Below are positions 43,501 through 54,907 of a stretch of 64,000 nucleotides of DNA, piece after piece (position 1 is the first letter of the stretch; each line of letters starts with the position of its first letter). Both the position numbers and the translations under genes were made by a program. Under the pieces are notes generated by a model. That model saw only the letters and a program-made list of their open reading frames with translations. It searched no databases and was not told the DNA's origin. Origin of the DNA: Haematococcus lacustris (taxonomy: Eukaryota; Chlorophyta; Chlorophyceae; Chlamydomonadales; Haematococcaceae); the NCBI GenBank assembly GCA_030144725.1, contig JASKMD010000362.1, positions 1 through 64,000 on the forward strand. The letters are read 5' to 3'.

Positions 43501-44039
43501 GCTGTGTGTCGAGCCACGTACACATCACCATAGCATTCACCTGGGTTGAAAGGGGTGCATTTGCTGTGGGTCATTTGGCGCATTTGCTGTGGGTCCAGCC
43601 ATGTACACATCATCATGGCATTCACCTGGGTTGAAAGGGGTGCTGACTGCTTGAAGTGGACTCTGATCATAGCTGGGTGCCCAGTCGCACCGGGACGGCT
43701 GCTGGCCACCACCCGCCACCCAGCTAAGCTGGCACACAACGCCACACACGGCCACATCATCCTTTCATGCACCTGGATGTGGTCTCCATCCTAGAAGTGG
43801 AGTCAAGCTGGCTGCTCAACCATACCAGGACGGCTGCTGTCCATCACCCAACAACCCAACCACCCAAAGCTGACTCACTGAACACCAGGTTGCAGGCAGG
43901 CCAGGTGACTAGGGTGTCTGCAGTCAGGTTGTGCCCTGCCCCACCACCCCTGCAGGCTGGCAAGGGCCCCCTGCCTGCCGAGTGCATCATGCACCCGGGC
44001 CGCAAGGTCTGCAACGTGGACAAGCTGCTGGCGGCATAG
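40563..44039 (+). CDS. Glutathione peroxidase, plastid/thylakoid-targeted, probable selenoprotein
   Basis: Seven exons: 40563-40695, 40769-40905, 41528-41572, 41873-41915, 42521-42723, 43167-43262, 43956-44039; 246 residues, phases consistent. Residues 1-50 look like a lumen-targeting presequence, with a basic/Ser-rich start, TRRGVLIGGAGMALLPG and A-L-A before DEPASIYQF. The GPX core follows: LEKYRGQVLVVVNVASE, then an in-frame TGA (codon 87), PLQNVNYPGLRTLYDKYK, AFPCNQFGGQAPG (catalytic Gln122), PLYRFLKAQQ and VAWNYEKFLVD (catalytic Trp185). Exon 2 must end in a GC donor (CAG/GCGAGT); this gives exactly the family spacing from the catalytic residue to N-Y. Read as Sec, the TGA is the peroxidatic residue; read as stop, the gene is dead. 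The resolving Cys of plant enzymes is absent, as in Sec types. It reduces hydroperoxides. Intron 2 contains a Fanzor-like insertion. Confidence 0.8.
40894..40896 (+). other. In-frame TGA at the catalytic position of glutathione peroxidase
   Basis: This codon sits exactly where the family has Cys or Sec (N-V-A-S-x-C/U), with seven residues to the conserved Tyr as usual. Green algae such as Chlamydomonas do make Sec-containing GPX. A SECIS element in the 3' untranslated region was not proved. Confidence 0.65.
40981..41389 (-). mobile_element. 5'-truncated Fanzor-like element, copy C, in GPX intron 2
   Basis: Minus strand. A tail of about 50 codons (41389-41242) with LELCFWPDQ, a one-base deletion near 41322 that breaks the frame, and the K-R-L-R-D-K-P-P-K end. 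The 3' module follows, with its hairpin at 41183-41198. TAGTGGTTGAG lies on both sides (40969-40979 and, in two imperfect copies, 41395-41418), consistent with a target duplication in a short repeat. It is antisense to the host gene. Confidence 0.6.
42940..43955. repeat. GPX introns 5-6: GGGA run and tandem 60-bp unit
   Basis: 43267-43316 is a GGGA run directly after exon 6. 43440-43650 holds about three imperfect copies of a unit with CATTCACCTGGGTTGAAAGG. No coding sequence apart from exon 6. Confidence 0.6.
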
Positions 44040-44904
44040 CCAGGGGAGGGGGAGTCCCCTCGCCCTCCTACAGGAGGGGCTCCTCCCCCTCCACCCCTTC
44101 CTGAGGAGAGGTCCCCTCCCCTCCCTCTCCTAAGGAGCAGGAGAGGGAGAGGACTCCTGTTGGTTCTGCTGGTCCTGCAAGGCTGGGGCAGCGATGAGGC
44201 CTGCCCTCTACCAGTACCATGAAATGCCCGCATAGCCGGGAGAGGGAGGGTGGGAGAGGGAAGGGGAGGGGGAGTCCCCTCCTGTGGGCCCTGCTGGGCC
44301 ATTGAGGCTGCTGGTCCTGTCAGGCCGGGCCGGGATGACACCTGCCCTCCAGCAGTGGCTGGTATCTTGAAGTGGGCTCGATGGTGGTACTGTATTAGCG
44401 GAGTGGGTTACTAAAAGTTGCCGTATTGGCTGCGGTCGCATCCCGCCTGCGTGACTATGACGGCCACTGTCGCACATCACGCATCGTGGTGGACAGTGGC
44501 CCGACGACTGCGGCAGCTGGGCTGGGTGTCGCGTCCTCGTTATCCATGCACAGCTTCAGTTGCCATGCAGGAGGGCATGCGACACGAGTCAATACCCACC
44601 ATATGGCGCCCACCATGCGCACAACTTGATTGTCTTAACTAGCCCGTTGGAGCTGCCATGGCGGGGTATGTTAAAAACTGAACCCCACAACCGTTCCTGG
44701 TCACCCCTCCGACTCCTCCGGCCCCGATCCTTAACCCTAGCTTGAGACGTGAAGGCTCTGGGCCTACATACAGCTGCTTGTGCATTCCGGCCCAGACCTG
44801 ACCCAGATTCCGACCCAGACAGGCACACCTCCCTCTACTTATCAAACTCCCTCAAGGGAGGGGGCGTGGGCGGTTGAATAGGAGTTGCGGTCGGGCGGTC
44901 GGGC
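44040..44904. other. GPX 3' flank; G-rich duplicated block; no gene
   Basis: GGGGAGGGGGAGTCCCCTC occurs at about 44042-44060 and 44259-44278 within a local duplication. The flank contains ATGA motifs near 44192 and 44334 that could belong to a SECIS stem, but I could not fold a convincing one. Confidence 0.4.
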
Positions 44905-45310
44905 CCCAACTAACAAAAATGGACAGGGAATGATGGGAAACCGACCCCTAGTAATCAAAATGACGCCGTGTCTCAGCCACGTGGTTTCTATTTCTGTTTC
45001 GCACATCACTGGATAGAGGACTCCGTCAGCTATGCGGTGCAACATGTATCAATAAATACTGTGCACTGTGCTGAGTGCGTTGGCGGCTCAAATCTTTACC
45101 ATTTAAATCATGCTTGTAATGCTCATGCGGGCCTCGCCGCGATCGACCGCCGCGACCGACGTGGCCCAGCAGAATCTGCACACAGTGCGGAACAGTCGCC
45201 GCAGTAAAATCGATTCACATGGCACGCTGAACCGATGTATCCGCGCCACTCCACACACGCACATAAATTCAGGCGTTCCCAACATGGGGTTGGTAATCTT
45301 CATGCAACTG
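44905..45310. repeat. Repeat R1, second copy, with inverted right end
   Basis: 44905-45262 matches 21606-21922 followed directly by 25989-26030, showing the empty site of the copia insertion. Next to it, 45263-45310 matches the R1 right end in inverted orientation (CCCAACATGGGGTTGGTAAT), so the copy is rearranged and lacks the G-rich middle. Confidence 0.75.
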
Positions 45311-45677
45311 CAGCCCATATACTCCATCATTTGATGTAACGTTTGCTGCGTCTGCTGCAATGCGATAACGCGCGTTTAATGTAAGACTGGAATTGCCATC
45401 GGAGTCATTCGATGCGGGCAGCCACATGTGACCCCGGATGTGTCCCAATCGCAGACCGTGGTTAGCTATACTGGTAAGCTACGTCCTTGGCTACCCGTTA
45501 GCGATGCACGACATGTCGGTGGCGCACACCACCGAAGTCCGGCAAACATGGCTGCGCGAGCTTCCTGATGGTGCAGGCCGCTTGGCGAGGATGTGAAGAA
45601 ACTCGAATTCGTGTGCGACATCGCTGTATCGCTGTAATGGTGGGCGGCACAGTAGGGACTAGACACCCCCTCCAGCT
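45311..45677. other. No gene recognised
   Basis: Short ORFs only; the first 60 bp may still belong to the inverted R1 end. Confidence 0.4.
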
Positions 45678-47267
45678 ATGACCCGCTATATGTTTTCAAC
45701 CATTGAACAACAGCCTGGCCTCACACGAATCTTTTGTAGCATACTCATCAACGCGTCCATGGCACCATGCAACTCAATTATTGGGTTTGTATGTGACAAG
45801 ATGGACCGCTTACAAGGTACACATGCTGATGGCTACAGGTGCATGAGGAGCCGACTGAGCTTGGCTGACCACTCCGCCACATGGCCACCACCAACACACC
45901 TTAACCCACCACCTCCCAACCTCGTATACCCCGCCCAGCTCCCAGTAGCCCCTCATCCCAGCCTGCCATCAGCCTCCTCCCCCCTAACCCTCCAGTGCGT
46001 CCTCCCCAACCCACACCGGCCAGGCAAGACATCCACAGTTGGGCGTGAATGCCACATCGTGTCCACCTACATGCGGCGCAAGACCCTTGGTAAGATGCAA
46101 AGGGGAAGGGGCAGGGTGGCGTGGGTGGGAAGGGGCCGGGAGAGAGTGGAAGGGGGTGGAAGGGAGTGGTAGGGGGTGGGAGGGGGGGGCTGAGGGGGGG
46201 GCTCAGGGGGGGCTGAGGCTGGGAATAACCGCATGTTTTTGCTACCTGCTTTCAGACCAACTATTGCGCGCAAAGGCAATACACCCGCAATTTGATGGGT
46301 GCACATGCGATCGCCATGGCAAGGTGCTCGTATTGCGAGTGACAGCAGCAGTCACCCCGCAGCACCTGACAGAGGGATGGGAGCAGAGGCCCGGTGGTGC
46401 AGTTGGGGCTGGGGCTGGGGCTGGGGCTGGGGCTGCAGCTGGGGCAGCGGCAGGGGCAGCGGCAGGGGCTGGGGCTGGGGCTGGGGCTGGGGCAGCAGCT
46501 GGGGCAGCAGCTGGGGCAGCAGCTGGGGCTGGGGCTGGGGCTGGGGCAGCAGCTGGGGCAGCGGCAGGGGCTGGGGCTGGGGCTGGGGCTGGGACAGCAG
46601 CTGGGGCAGCGGCTGGGGCTGGGGCTGGGGCTGGGGAAGCAGCTGGGGCAGCAGCTGGGGCAGCAGCTGGGGTTGGGGCTGAGGCTGCAGCTGGGGCAGG
46701 CCGACTCACCACTCAAGTCACCGATGTTTTGGCTATCATCCCCTTGCCTATTGGCACGGCAGAAGCTCATGTCCAGGTCATAATGCAGGAGCTGCTCCTC
46801 CACGGCCTCGACACTGCCTGCATCGCCAGCATCACAGCAGACAGTGCAGCTGTGAACATGGGTGAATATGGTGGTGTTGTCACCCTCTCCTCCTGCAGAG
46901 CAAGGGGCAGGCTGGTTGCATTCGGGCGCAACCCTGCTATAGCCACGGCATACACAACACCCTGCTGGCTGGGATAGCTGCATTGGGTGGTGACATCCGC
47001 CCAGCCATTGAATCCATTGCCAGCTTGCTGGCCCAGTATTGGGTGCCGCTCGGCATGGGAGCATGGGGCGCCAAGCCCCAAGTGCCGTGTGACACCCGCT
47101 GGGCCAGCTACATCAGCTCAACGGTGTCCATGCTGCGCGTCTGGGCGCATGCGAGAGATGCCGTGTCACAGCTGCTTGAGGGGCAGAAGGATCGGTCTCC
47201 ACCATGGGCTGTCACCCTTAGCCAGCTGCTCCAGGACCTGCTCCAGGAGCTGCTCCAGGACCCTTAG
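45678..47267 (+). pseudogene. hAT-like transposase remnant with expanded Ala/Gly array
   Basis: Successive plus-strand segments: TSTVGRECHIVSTYMRRKTL (to about 46085); LLRAKAIHPQFDGCTCD and VLVLRVTAAVTPQHLTEGW (46260-46385); an AGAGA repeat from the GGGGCT array; VTDVLAIIPLPIGTAEAHVQ and SITADSAAVNMG (to about 46870); a frame change; then PCYSHGIHNTLLAGIAALGG and PCDTRWASYISSTVSML (46930-47140). D-S-A-x-x-N, C-x2-H-x2-H and T-R-W are the hAT core motifs also seen at 34.6-35.4 kb. Stops and shifts make it non-functional unless spliced. No inverted ends were identified. Confidence 0.6.
46399..46700. repeat. GGGGCT/GGGGCAGCA satellite inside the transposase remnant
   Basis: Six-base GGGGCT units mixed with GGGGCAGC(A/G) units. 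The length keeps the frame open as Gly-Ala repeats. Confidence 0.9.
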
Positions 47268-47699
47268 CCAGCTGCACCATGTACTGCACCTAGCACCTTC
47301 TTTAAGCGTGGTAGAGCAGCCGGTAATGCACTAGCGCCAGCAGCAGCTCCAAAAGCTAATAGTGGTATCCAGTCGTCACGACTGCCGTCGTCGCGTCCAC
47401 ATGCCAAAAGCAAAACATGTTCCGACTGCTGCTGCGCGTTGCAGGTGCCACTCACAACAGTGTGGCGAAGCGTGCTAGAGCGGCGCGCCTCGCATGGGGC
47501 GAAATCGCATGAATACAAATGTCTGTCTTTGGGCAGGCACTGAGCACCGCTGAGAGCGAGATAGTTTTTGCTGCGTCTGCCATCTCGTAGCTATGAGTCT
47601 CCTCTGTTCAAAGCACTGTTTACATATATTTTCGACTGAGTGGCTGCGGAGATACAGGCTTCCTATCACAGGGGGGTGGTTTACAGGTAGTTGGGAACG
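47268..47699. other. No gene recognised
   Basis: Flank between the hAT-like remnant and the R1 copy; short ORFs only. Confidence 0.4.
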
Positions 47700-48880
47700 C
47701 CTGACATAAATATACAAGGCTGCTGCATTGCTTGACCTCTTCGTTAGTAGATCCTACTTCCTGGCCACTCTGTAAGGCCATGCAAGGTGTGTACGCCATT
47801 GCTACGTTACCTTGCTCGACATGTTGGGTCCGATCCCTCACGCCCGCCCTCCGCTTGCGTGTTGAGCTTGTGTCCAGCTCCGCCCTGACCCCCTGCTGCT
47901 CAGCTGGAGGGGTGGGCAGCTGCCAGCTGCCAGCTGCTGCCAGGGGGGGGCAGCAGGAGGGGTGGGCAGCTCAGGTAGTACACCTCCAGATGCGATTGTA
48001 GTTGTTGCTGGTCCTGTTCACTCAGCTCATGCATGTTGGCCATGGCACGGATCTGCTTTTCATGCATCTCCCATGTGCCATGTGCGTCCGCACTAGCGCA
48101 GCTGTGCTTCTAGGCTGGGGCTGGGAGGGGCTGGGAGGGGGTGAGAAGGGGTGGGGCTGGGGGTGGGAGGGGGTGGAAGGGCGGGGCTGGGGCTGGGAGG
48201 GGCTGGGAGGGGGTGAGAGGGGTGGGGCTGGGGCTGGGAGGGGCTGGGAGGGGCTGGGAGGGGGTGGGGCGGGCTGCAAGGGTTCCGGGTGGGCTAGTCA
48301 GCACTGCAAGGCCAAGTTAGGTCACGCCAACTTATGTTTCCACAAGCCTGGTTGATGGAATGCTTTGCTTTCTTCTCCAACAGCTGCTTCGTTGGGTTAG
48401 GAACAAAGTTGACACGGCAAATCCTGGAAACTCACAGTGGTCGGTTCACAATACGCCGGTTTGTGCAAGGGGGTCCCTTTTCCTGTGTGGCTGGCTAGAG
48501 AGACCTCTTTCCATTCGCACCTCGCAGCAATTTCGAGTGTCAACTTGCCAAACGACGGTCCTCCGACAACGCCTGCACCAATGAAAGGTTCGCGGAGTGA
48601 GCCTGGCGGGCTAAACATACTTCCTGCTCGATAGCAGGCGCAGTTCTACCACTGATGCCGCTACATACCACTAATGCAATTGATGGTGAGCAGCGGAGGT
48701 GTGTCCGCGATCGCTTGCGCCGGCATAGCCTCACTCGCAAGAGTTAACGCGCCGCTTGCCAGTAGACGTGTAGTAATTCGCCGGTGCCGATGTGACAAAC
48801 GCTATCAAAAACGGTGCAGTATAGAGTGAGTATTTACATGAAGATTACCAACCCCATGTTGGGGGCGCCTGAGTTGCGGG
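47700..48880. repeat. Repeat R1, third copy (right part)
   Basis: Matches about 26035-27320: TATACAAGGCTGCTGCATTG at the start, the G-rich tract at 48108-48270, and ATTACCAACCCCATGTTGGG near the end. The left 300 bp of R1 are missing. The unknown two-copy gene begins just beyond. Confidence 0.8.
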
Positions 48881-49181
48881 GCGGGGGGCGAGGGCATGGG
48901 CGGAGCGGCGGGAAGTTTCATGCGGGCTTTGTGTCTTACATGGTGACCACACGAAGCTCAACCTGAACCTAAACCTAAAGTAGCTGAGCAGCTCACAACA
49001 GAAAAACAGTATCCGACTGCTCAGAGCGGCTCAAGGTGTTTGTGGTACCGACGCCGTTCACTGTCTTATGCTCTTCCCATCCCTCATCTTCTTCTCCCCG
49101 CTCCTCCCTTGCCCGCTCAATCTACATCACCCCACATCACCTCATCTCTGGCTGCCATCACTCCTTTTGCTTTCACTCCAT

Positions 49182-49694
49182 TCACTCTAAATTCCCACCT
49201 CCAACCCTCCCTTCCCTAGACCCCCTCCCTTCCCCGACCTCCTCCTCCACAAAGCTCAAATCCATAGGAGGCAGGTAGTATCCTCCGCTTTTTGAGTACT
49301 GAGCGTGGGTTTGGCATAGCCGCTCTACGTCTGCCGCCTCCAACTCAGTGAATGTCACGTATCTTAAGTGCGACCTGCCGAGGGTGTCCAGGCCGAGAGT
49401 CACCCCGTTGGCTGTCACAGAGCAGTCGTTGTACAACTTGTGCTCCACCATGCGCCGCCCCTCTTGCTGCTGCTGCCATGTGCTCAGGTCGCAGGGGCTG
49501 TTGTCGCGCAGGTCGTGCAGCTGAAGGCTTAGGGTTCCCCTGTGCCTACGCCCGTATGTGCCGAGCTCGACTACAACGCGATTGCTCAAAAGTATCACCG
49601 CCTTGATGCGCTGACACTCCTGGGAACCGCGATTTATCCCCCGTGAGAAGAAACTGAGCTCATACTTCCCCACGCCAAGACGCTGAAGAGCCAT
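49182..49694 (-). pseudogene. Truncated second copy of the 37.4 kb unknown gene
   Basis: 170 codons from MALQRLGVGKYELSFFSRG, clearly homologous to 37381-38073 through GGYYLPPMDLSFVEEEV, after which the sequence turns to low-complexity Gly/Arg and stops. The C-terminal basic/acidic part is lost. Flanks (48930-49080 and 49740-49845) also match, so it is a segmental duplicate. It may be a shorter functional form or a pseudogene. Confidence 0.55.
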
Positions 49695-49753
49695 TCTGTC
49701 CTGATGGTGCCTATAAGCCTAGCTCTTGCGTTATAGAACCAGTCCACGTCACA

Positions 49754-49803
49754 CATATACATTACGGACCCATATACATTACGGACCCATATACATTACG
49801 GAC
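49754..49803. repeat. Three tandem 17-bp units
   Basis: CATATACATTACGGACC three times, upstream of the truncated gene; the single-unit equivalent is near 38150 in the other copy. Confidence 0.9.
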
Positions 49804-50857
49804 GGCACATCTCACTAGCACGCTAGCCACATGTCTGATGAGCTGGGTGACATGTCAACAGCAGCAAGCAATGCATATCTCTACACAATGATAGGCACTG
49901 TTCGCAACCGATTCGTACTTCTATATTCAATGCCGTTGACGGTTACCTGGTTCACTGCCGCACTTTGATTGGCTGGCTTCGCTGATGGGCGGCTAGTGGT
50001 ATAAGCTAAGCGCAGAAGCTGACGCAGGTTCGACTGGCTCAAGTGTCGGCAAAACACCCCGTATCAGGAGGATTCTGCCGCGTGCCTGGTGTGAACTGTT
50101 TTCTGCGTCGCCCGAGCTGCTGGCACCCACGGTGACAGGCAGTCTACCAGGCACGCGAACGGTTCCGCTCTGCGCGATGGGCCTTCTAAGTGCTGCTTTA
50201 CAACACCCACAAGTGGTGGGCCACAATGCAGGATGCAGAGTTCTCCGCTGCGGTGCACTTGCATGGAACCAGGTTTCTCAACGTCATCTTACACAGCCAG
50301 CTCAATCGCACTCTGCATGCTCATCATGTTTAAAGGCGCTGGCACCCAAGACACTCACTGGCATCTACTTGCATGGCCACTACATTCACGACGCATGCTG
50401 TCCGGCCATGTCAAGGACAAGGTTGCATATGCCCTAACAACCAGCGAGGGTAGAGCCCAGCGAGTCAGCAGCTGACAAATCAAGTGGTTTTGTCCAGGCA
50501 CGAACACTAGCCAGAGCCATTACCAGACAGGTGAAAGCCTCGACCCAAACCAGCACTGCCCTGGCTGAGCATGTTGTGAGGTAAGCTTCCTACTCTCCTA
50601 CCACTACCCATACCCTCTATCACAATCTCAACGCCCTCCTGCACTTACCGCCCTGCCCACACCCACGCTGACTCCCACCCACCCAGCCAGCCCTTCCCAA
50701 ACCACCCACACTGCTCCAAATCAATCTTCACACGGGGACCGTGACTGTCTTTGCAAGCAGCCTTTAAAGTGCGTTGAAGAATGTCCCGGACCTCTGGAGG
50801 AAGAGGGCGGCCAAGCAATCTTACGGCCGACGGCTGCAGTGGTGTGAACCACCACCA
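49804..50857. other. No gene recognised; 3' flank of pfkB gene
   Basis: Short ORFs only. A TTACA (TGTAA on the minus strand) near 50290 is a possible poly(A) signal for the pfkB gene, but it is distant. Confidence 0.4.
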
Positions 50858-53556
50858 TCAGACTGGGCCCACTAACACTTGGTGTGCCCCTGCAGCTGCT
50901 CCCGCCATATCCAACACGGAGTCTGACCCTGCTGCCTGCTCGGTGCTGGTCCCTGTGCATGCGCTGTTGCCTGTTTTTGCACTCTGTGCACGGAGCTCTT
51001 CTTGTGCTGGGCTCCCCCCATTGCCATGTCCCACCAGCCCCTCCTGCTGCCCCTGCCCCTCCTGCTGCCCCTGCTCCTGCCCCACTGGCTGTGGCATGGG
51101 TGGCAAGGGAGCGGAGAGGAGGCTACTGGTCACGGGTTGTGCTGTGGCGCTGGCTATGCAGGCGCGGATGTCTGCTTGCAAGTAGGTCCATGTGGCAGGT
51201 GCCAGCTCCGCGCCCTGGGTCTGCATGGGCCAGCACATGCAAGCATGCGTTAGTGCATGGCCACATGGAGCTCGAGCAGCATGGGCCCCCCTGCCTACCC
51301 TCACCCCTTACAATATTCCTCACCCCTCACCCCTACCTCACCCCTCACACCTACCTCACACCCCTCACACCTAATTCACACCCTCACACCCTTGCTTGCC
51401 CACTTGCTTGCAGTATTGCCTGGCACCCTGTCTGCTGCACTGACCTGCACTGCCTGAGCTCCTGCGGCGCAGCCTGCCCTGCAGCATGCGCCCAGGTCCC
51501 CCGCCGCGCCCTGCACACACACCATTACACCAGGCAACAGGTAAAGGGCAGCAGGGAGGGCCAAAGGATTTCCGCCCCCGCCCCCGCCCCCGCCCCCGCC
51601 CCCGCCCCCGCCCCCGCCCCACCTGCAGAAAGGCTGCCAGGAAGCCCGCGGTGAAGCAGTCCCCGGCTCCAATGGTGTCCACAACCTTGACCCCAGCGGC
51701 GGGACTGCGCCCGAGGCGCCCGTCACGGGCTCGAGCCTGGCAGCCCTGAGGGCCCTTGCTGACCACTGACACCTGGGGAGGGCAGGGCAGGGCAGGGCAG
51801 GGCAGGGCAGGGCAGGGCAGGGCAGGGCAGGGCAGGGCAGGGCAGGGCAGGGCAGGGGAGGGCAGGGCAGGGCAGGGGAGGGAGCAGGCCAGGAGGCGGG
51901 CAGGAGGTGTTCAAGGTGGGGGAATCAGGGGAAAGGGGAAAGGGCTACTTTCTAACATGCGGGCGGGCGGGCGGACTGGCAGGCATGGGTGTAACAGAGT
52001 GGCTCTGGTGGTGGGACATGGATATCTCAGCAGCAGGTGGGGGCCTTGCTAGCAGCAGCCAGTCGCCCCCTTGAGGCTGCTGGGCCTGCTGCCCGGCTGG
52101 CTTCCATGCCAGGTTTTACATCCATGCACAACAGAGTGCCTCGATTCACAGTGCTGTGGGACTGACGACCTTTGTCCTGCACCTACTTCCCTATGACGGC
52201 CCTGGTGCTGTCCCAGGCAGCAGGTAGGCAGCCACAGGGGTCAAGCCCACAGGGGTCACCCTATCACGCAGAGCGCACTAGGTAGACAGCCACACGCGCA
52301 GTGGGGCCGCAGCACCCGTCTGGCTGCCATGCCAGGTTCCACATCCTGACACTGACTACAGGAGCCGCTGACCCACACCTCTCCTACACCTCAGCTCAGG
52401 CAATAGCACCTTAGCCGCGCCCCAGGCAGTACAGCACACACAGTAGACCTCCTGCAGCTGAGCCAGCTGGGCGACCACACACACCTGGATGTGCTGCAGC
52501 AGGAAGGTCTGCGCCGCGTCCACCTTGTCATCGTGTGCAGCTGCGCGTCACCAGGGGCAGGGCGGGCAGGGCGGGCCGGGAGAGGGACTGATGAGCTGAT
52601 GGGAAGGGGGCAGGAGATGTCGTGTGCAGCAGATCGGTAGCTGGGCTGAGGTGTCTGCCGTCGAACCACCTTGTGAGCTCCTTGTGAGCTGAGCATGTCT
52701 TCTCTGTTGGCTGAGTCTGAGTCTGAGTTAGAGTGTCACGTCTGAGTTTGAGTTTGACGTCACTCTCCTCATTGGGGCCAGTGCCTGACATTGATGTCAG
52801 TGCCCACCATGCCGTCTTGACGGCTGAGGTCCCATGCACCCCTCACCCGCCCTGCACCTCTCACTGCAGGACCCTGCGCCTCTCACCTGAGTAATTCAAA
52901 CTGCCCCTCATGCGCCCCTCATGCTCCCAGCCCCCCCCTAAGCCATCTCCTCTGTCACCCCACACCCCCACGCCCCTGCCGCCTCACTCACCATCCGGTG
53001 GCGTGAGCTGCAGGACCTCAGCCAGAGCCACCGCCTCCTCCTGGTTGGCGAACACCAGGTCCAGGCAGCCCGTCTCCAGCAGCTGTACCAGGCTGGACTG
53101 ACAGCTGCGCACCAGCTGTGGCACAAGGGGCAGCGCGAGAGGGCGGGGGGCAGGCAGGCAGGCTGGCAGGTGGACAAGTGAGGGGGTGGGCATGTGGGGC
53201 AGGGCACAAAGGGCGGGGCAGGGCAGGGCGGGGCAGGGCAGTGCGGGGCAGGGCAGGGCGAGAGGGCGGTGGGCAGGCAAGCAGGTTACCAATCGAGGGG
53301 ATGAGCATATGACGAGGCTCACCTCAAAGCTGGCCAGGTCCATGGCCACTAGGGCCCCTTGCTGCTTTGCCGCCCTCATCACCTCGCTGGTCAGTGCGGG
53401 GCGGTACAGGCAGTAGCCCTCACAGTGCAGCAGCCTGCAGCCCTGAGCCCAGCTGCAGGGCAGGGGGGGCAGGTGTAGGGGCAAGGTAGGGGCAGGGGCA
53501 GGGGCAGGGGCAGGGGCAGGGGCACACCAAAGGCATCTAGGCATTCCAGTTCTCTC

Positions 53557-53635
<79 letters not shown>

Positions 53636-54907
53636 AGCAGCTGACCTGGGGGGCAGCTGGCTGGCGGCCTGCAGCTCCAGAGAGGCCCCCAGGCAGGTGC
53701 GCATGGTGCGCTGGCCATCAGGCGTGACCAGGCACAGCGCACAGGCCGAGGGGGCGGCGGAGGTGCTAGTCAGCAGCAGGGGGGAGACGCCCTGCAGTGC
53801 CAGCTTCTCCCTGCACCACCACCCGCACCACCAGCTGTAGGGGGACAGTGAAGGGTGGTCATCAGGGGGCGTGAGAATGGTGCTGTCCCTGCCGCTACCC
53901 CTGCTGCTACCCCTGCTGCTACCCCTGCTCTTGCCCCTGTTGCTGCCCCAGCCCCTGCCCCTGCCCCTGCCCCTGCCCCTGCCCCTGCCCCTGCCCCTGC
54001 CCCTGCCCCTGCCCCTGCCCCTGCCCCTGCCCCTGCCCCTGCCCCTGCCCTCCAGCTGTCCCCCTGCTGTCATCCGCTGCCCTCGTGCTGCCCCCCTGCT
54101 GCCGGTCCTGCTGCTGCCGCCCCCCTGCTGCCTGCCATCTGCTGCCCCCTTGCTGCCGCCCCTGCCACCTGTACTCAGCGCCAGTGGCGTCGCAGCCCAC
54201 CATGCCCATGAACCGGCACTCCACGTCCCCTGGCACCAGGTGCGCCAGCCCCTTCATCACATTGGCTGCACTGCCCCCAGGTATCCTGCAGTGAGAGCGG
54301 GAGGAGGGGGAGGCGGCGGTGGAGGGGGAGGGGGAGGGGGAGGAGGGGAGGAGGGAGGGCGAGGACGGGGAGGGGGTCCAGGGGCAGGGGGAGGAGAGGG
54401 AGGAGGGGAGGAGGAGGGGAGGAGGAGGGAGGGAGGGAGGAGGGGAGGAAGAGGGGAGGTGGGCAGTCTTAGCACAAGGAAGGAAGGAGGCGGGACTATA
54501 TGATGTTGCTGTCACAAGCCTCAGCTATTGAGGCATGGTGGCATGTAAGCATGCATTCAAACATGCTACCATTAAACACACTGCTTTCATGGTGCACCCT
54601 CACACCTGCGATGATGTGTTGTGCGTGCATGGGGAATCCATTTTTATGCTAGAGGTCCATGCCCAATTGATCTTAGCTCCTAGTGCTGCCCCATGGCCCC
54701 ACTGTAGGCACTGAGGGGGGCAGCGTCAGCGCCCAGAGCAGACTCCTTGGACTCTGCGACTCTGGTGCCCCACCTTTTGAGTTCGCTTTGGGAGCGAGCC
54801 AAGGCCTGCAGCCTGTCCATTTCTTCGGGCGAGACTGGGCAGCAACCTCCGACCTCTCCTGCGACGCTGCTGAGGAATTCGTGGCTGACCAGTGCCAGCA
54901 CGTCCAT
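50858..54907 (-). CDS. pfkB-family carbohydrate/nucleoside kinase
   Basis: Nine exons on the minus strand: 54774-54907, 54169-54285, 53646-53810, 53323-53452, 52992-53115, 52485-52540, 51623-51772, 51445-51510, 50858-51220; 434 residues, phases consistent. The N-terminus is MDVLALVSHEFLSSVAGEVG, followed by IPGGSAANVMKGLAHL (substrate-binding GG-S-A-A-N, residues 48-53), FMGMVGCDATGAEY, QRTMRTCLGAS, ALVAMDLASFELVRS, LDLVFANQEEAVAL, VVSKGPQGC and the signature VVDTIGAGDCFTAGFL with catalytic base Asp279. The tail after WTYLQADIRACI is Gln/Gly/Pro-rich. The pattern resembles the plant pfkB-like group near At1g19600 (adenosine kinase-like fold); the substrate is not known. Nearly every intron carries a simple-sequence array. 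Confidence 0.85.
51573..51620. repeat. CCCCCG array beside pfkB exon 7 donor
   Basis: Eight units directly next to the 3' end of the exon coding the catalytic Asp, within the intron. Confidence 0.9.
51780..51885. repeat. GGGCA pentanucleotide array (pfkB intron 6)
   Basis: About 20 units starting 8 bp before the exon 7 acceptor on the minus strand (TGCCC units, so it partly acts as the pyrimidine tract). Confidence 0.9.
53561..53635. repeat. CTG trinucleotide repeat, 25 units (pfkB intron 3)
   Basis: On the sense (minus) strand it is an uninterrupted CAG run 11 bp after the exon 3 donor. Such runs are length-unstable. Confidence 0.95.
53945..54050. repeat. CCCCTG hexanucleotide array (pfkB intron 2)
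   Basis: About 17 units; continuous reading frames across it are artefacts. Confidence 0.9.
54299..54470. repeat. GGAGGGGGA purine-rich tract (pfkB intron 1)
   Basis: A polypurine strand on plus; the minus strand provides a very long pyrimidine tract before the exon 2 acceptor. Confidence 0.85.

Noticed and set aside
44040..44350. SECIS element for the glutathione peroxidase
   Set aside because: ATGA motifs at about 44192 and 44334 exist, but I could not find a matching GA quartet and apical AA by eye; left to a covariance search.
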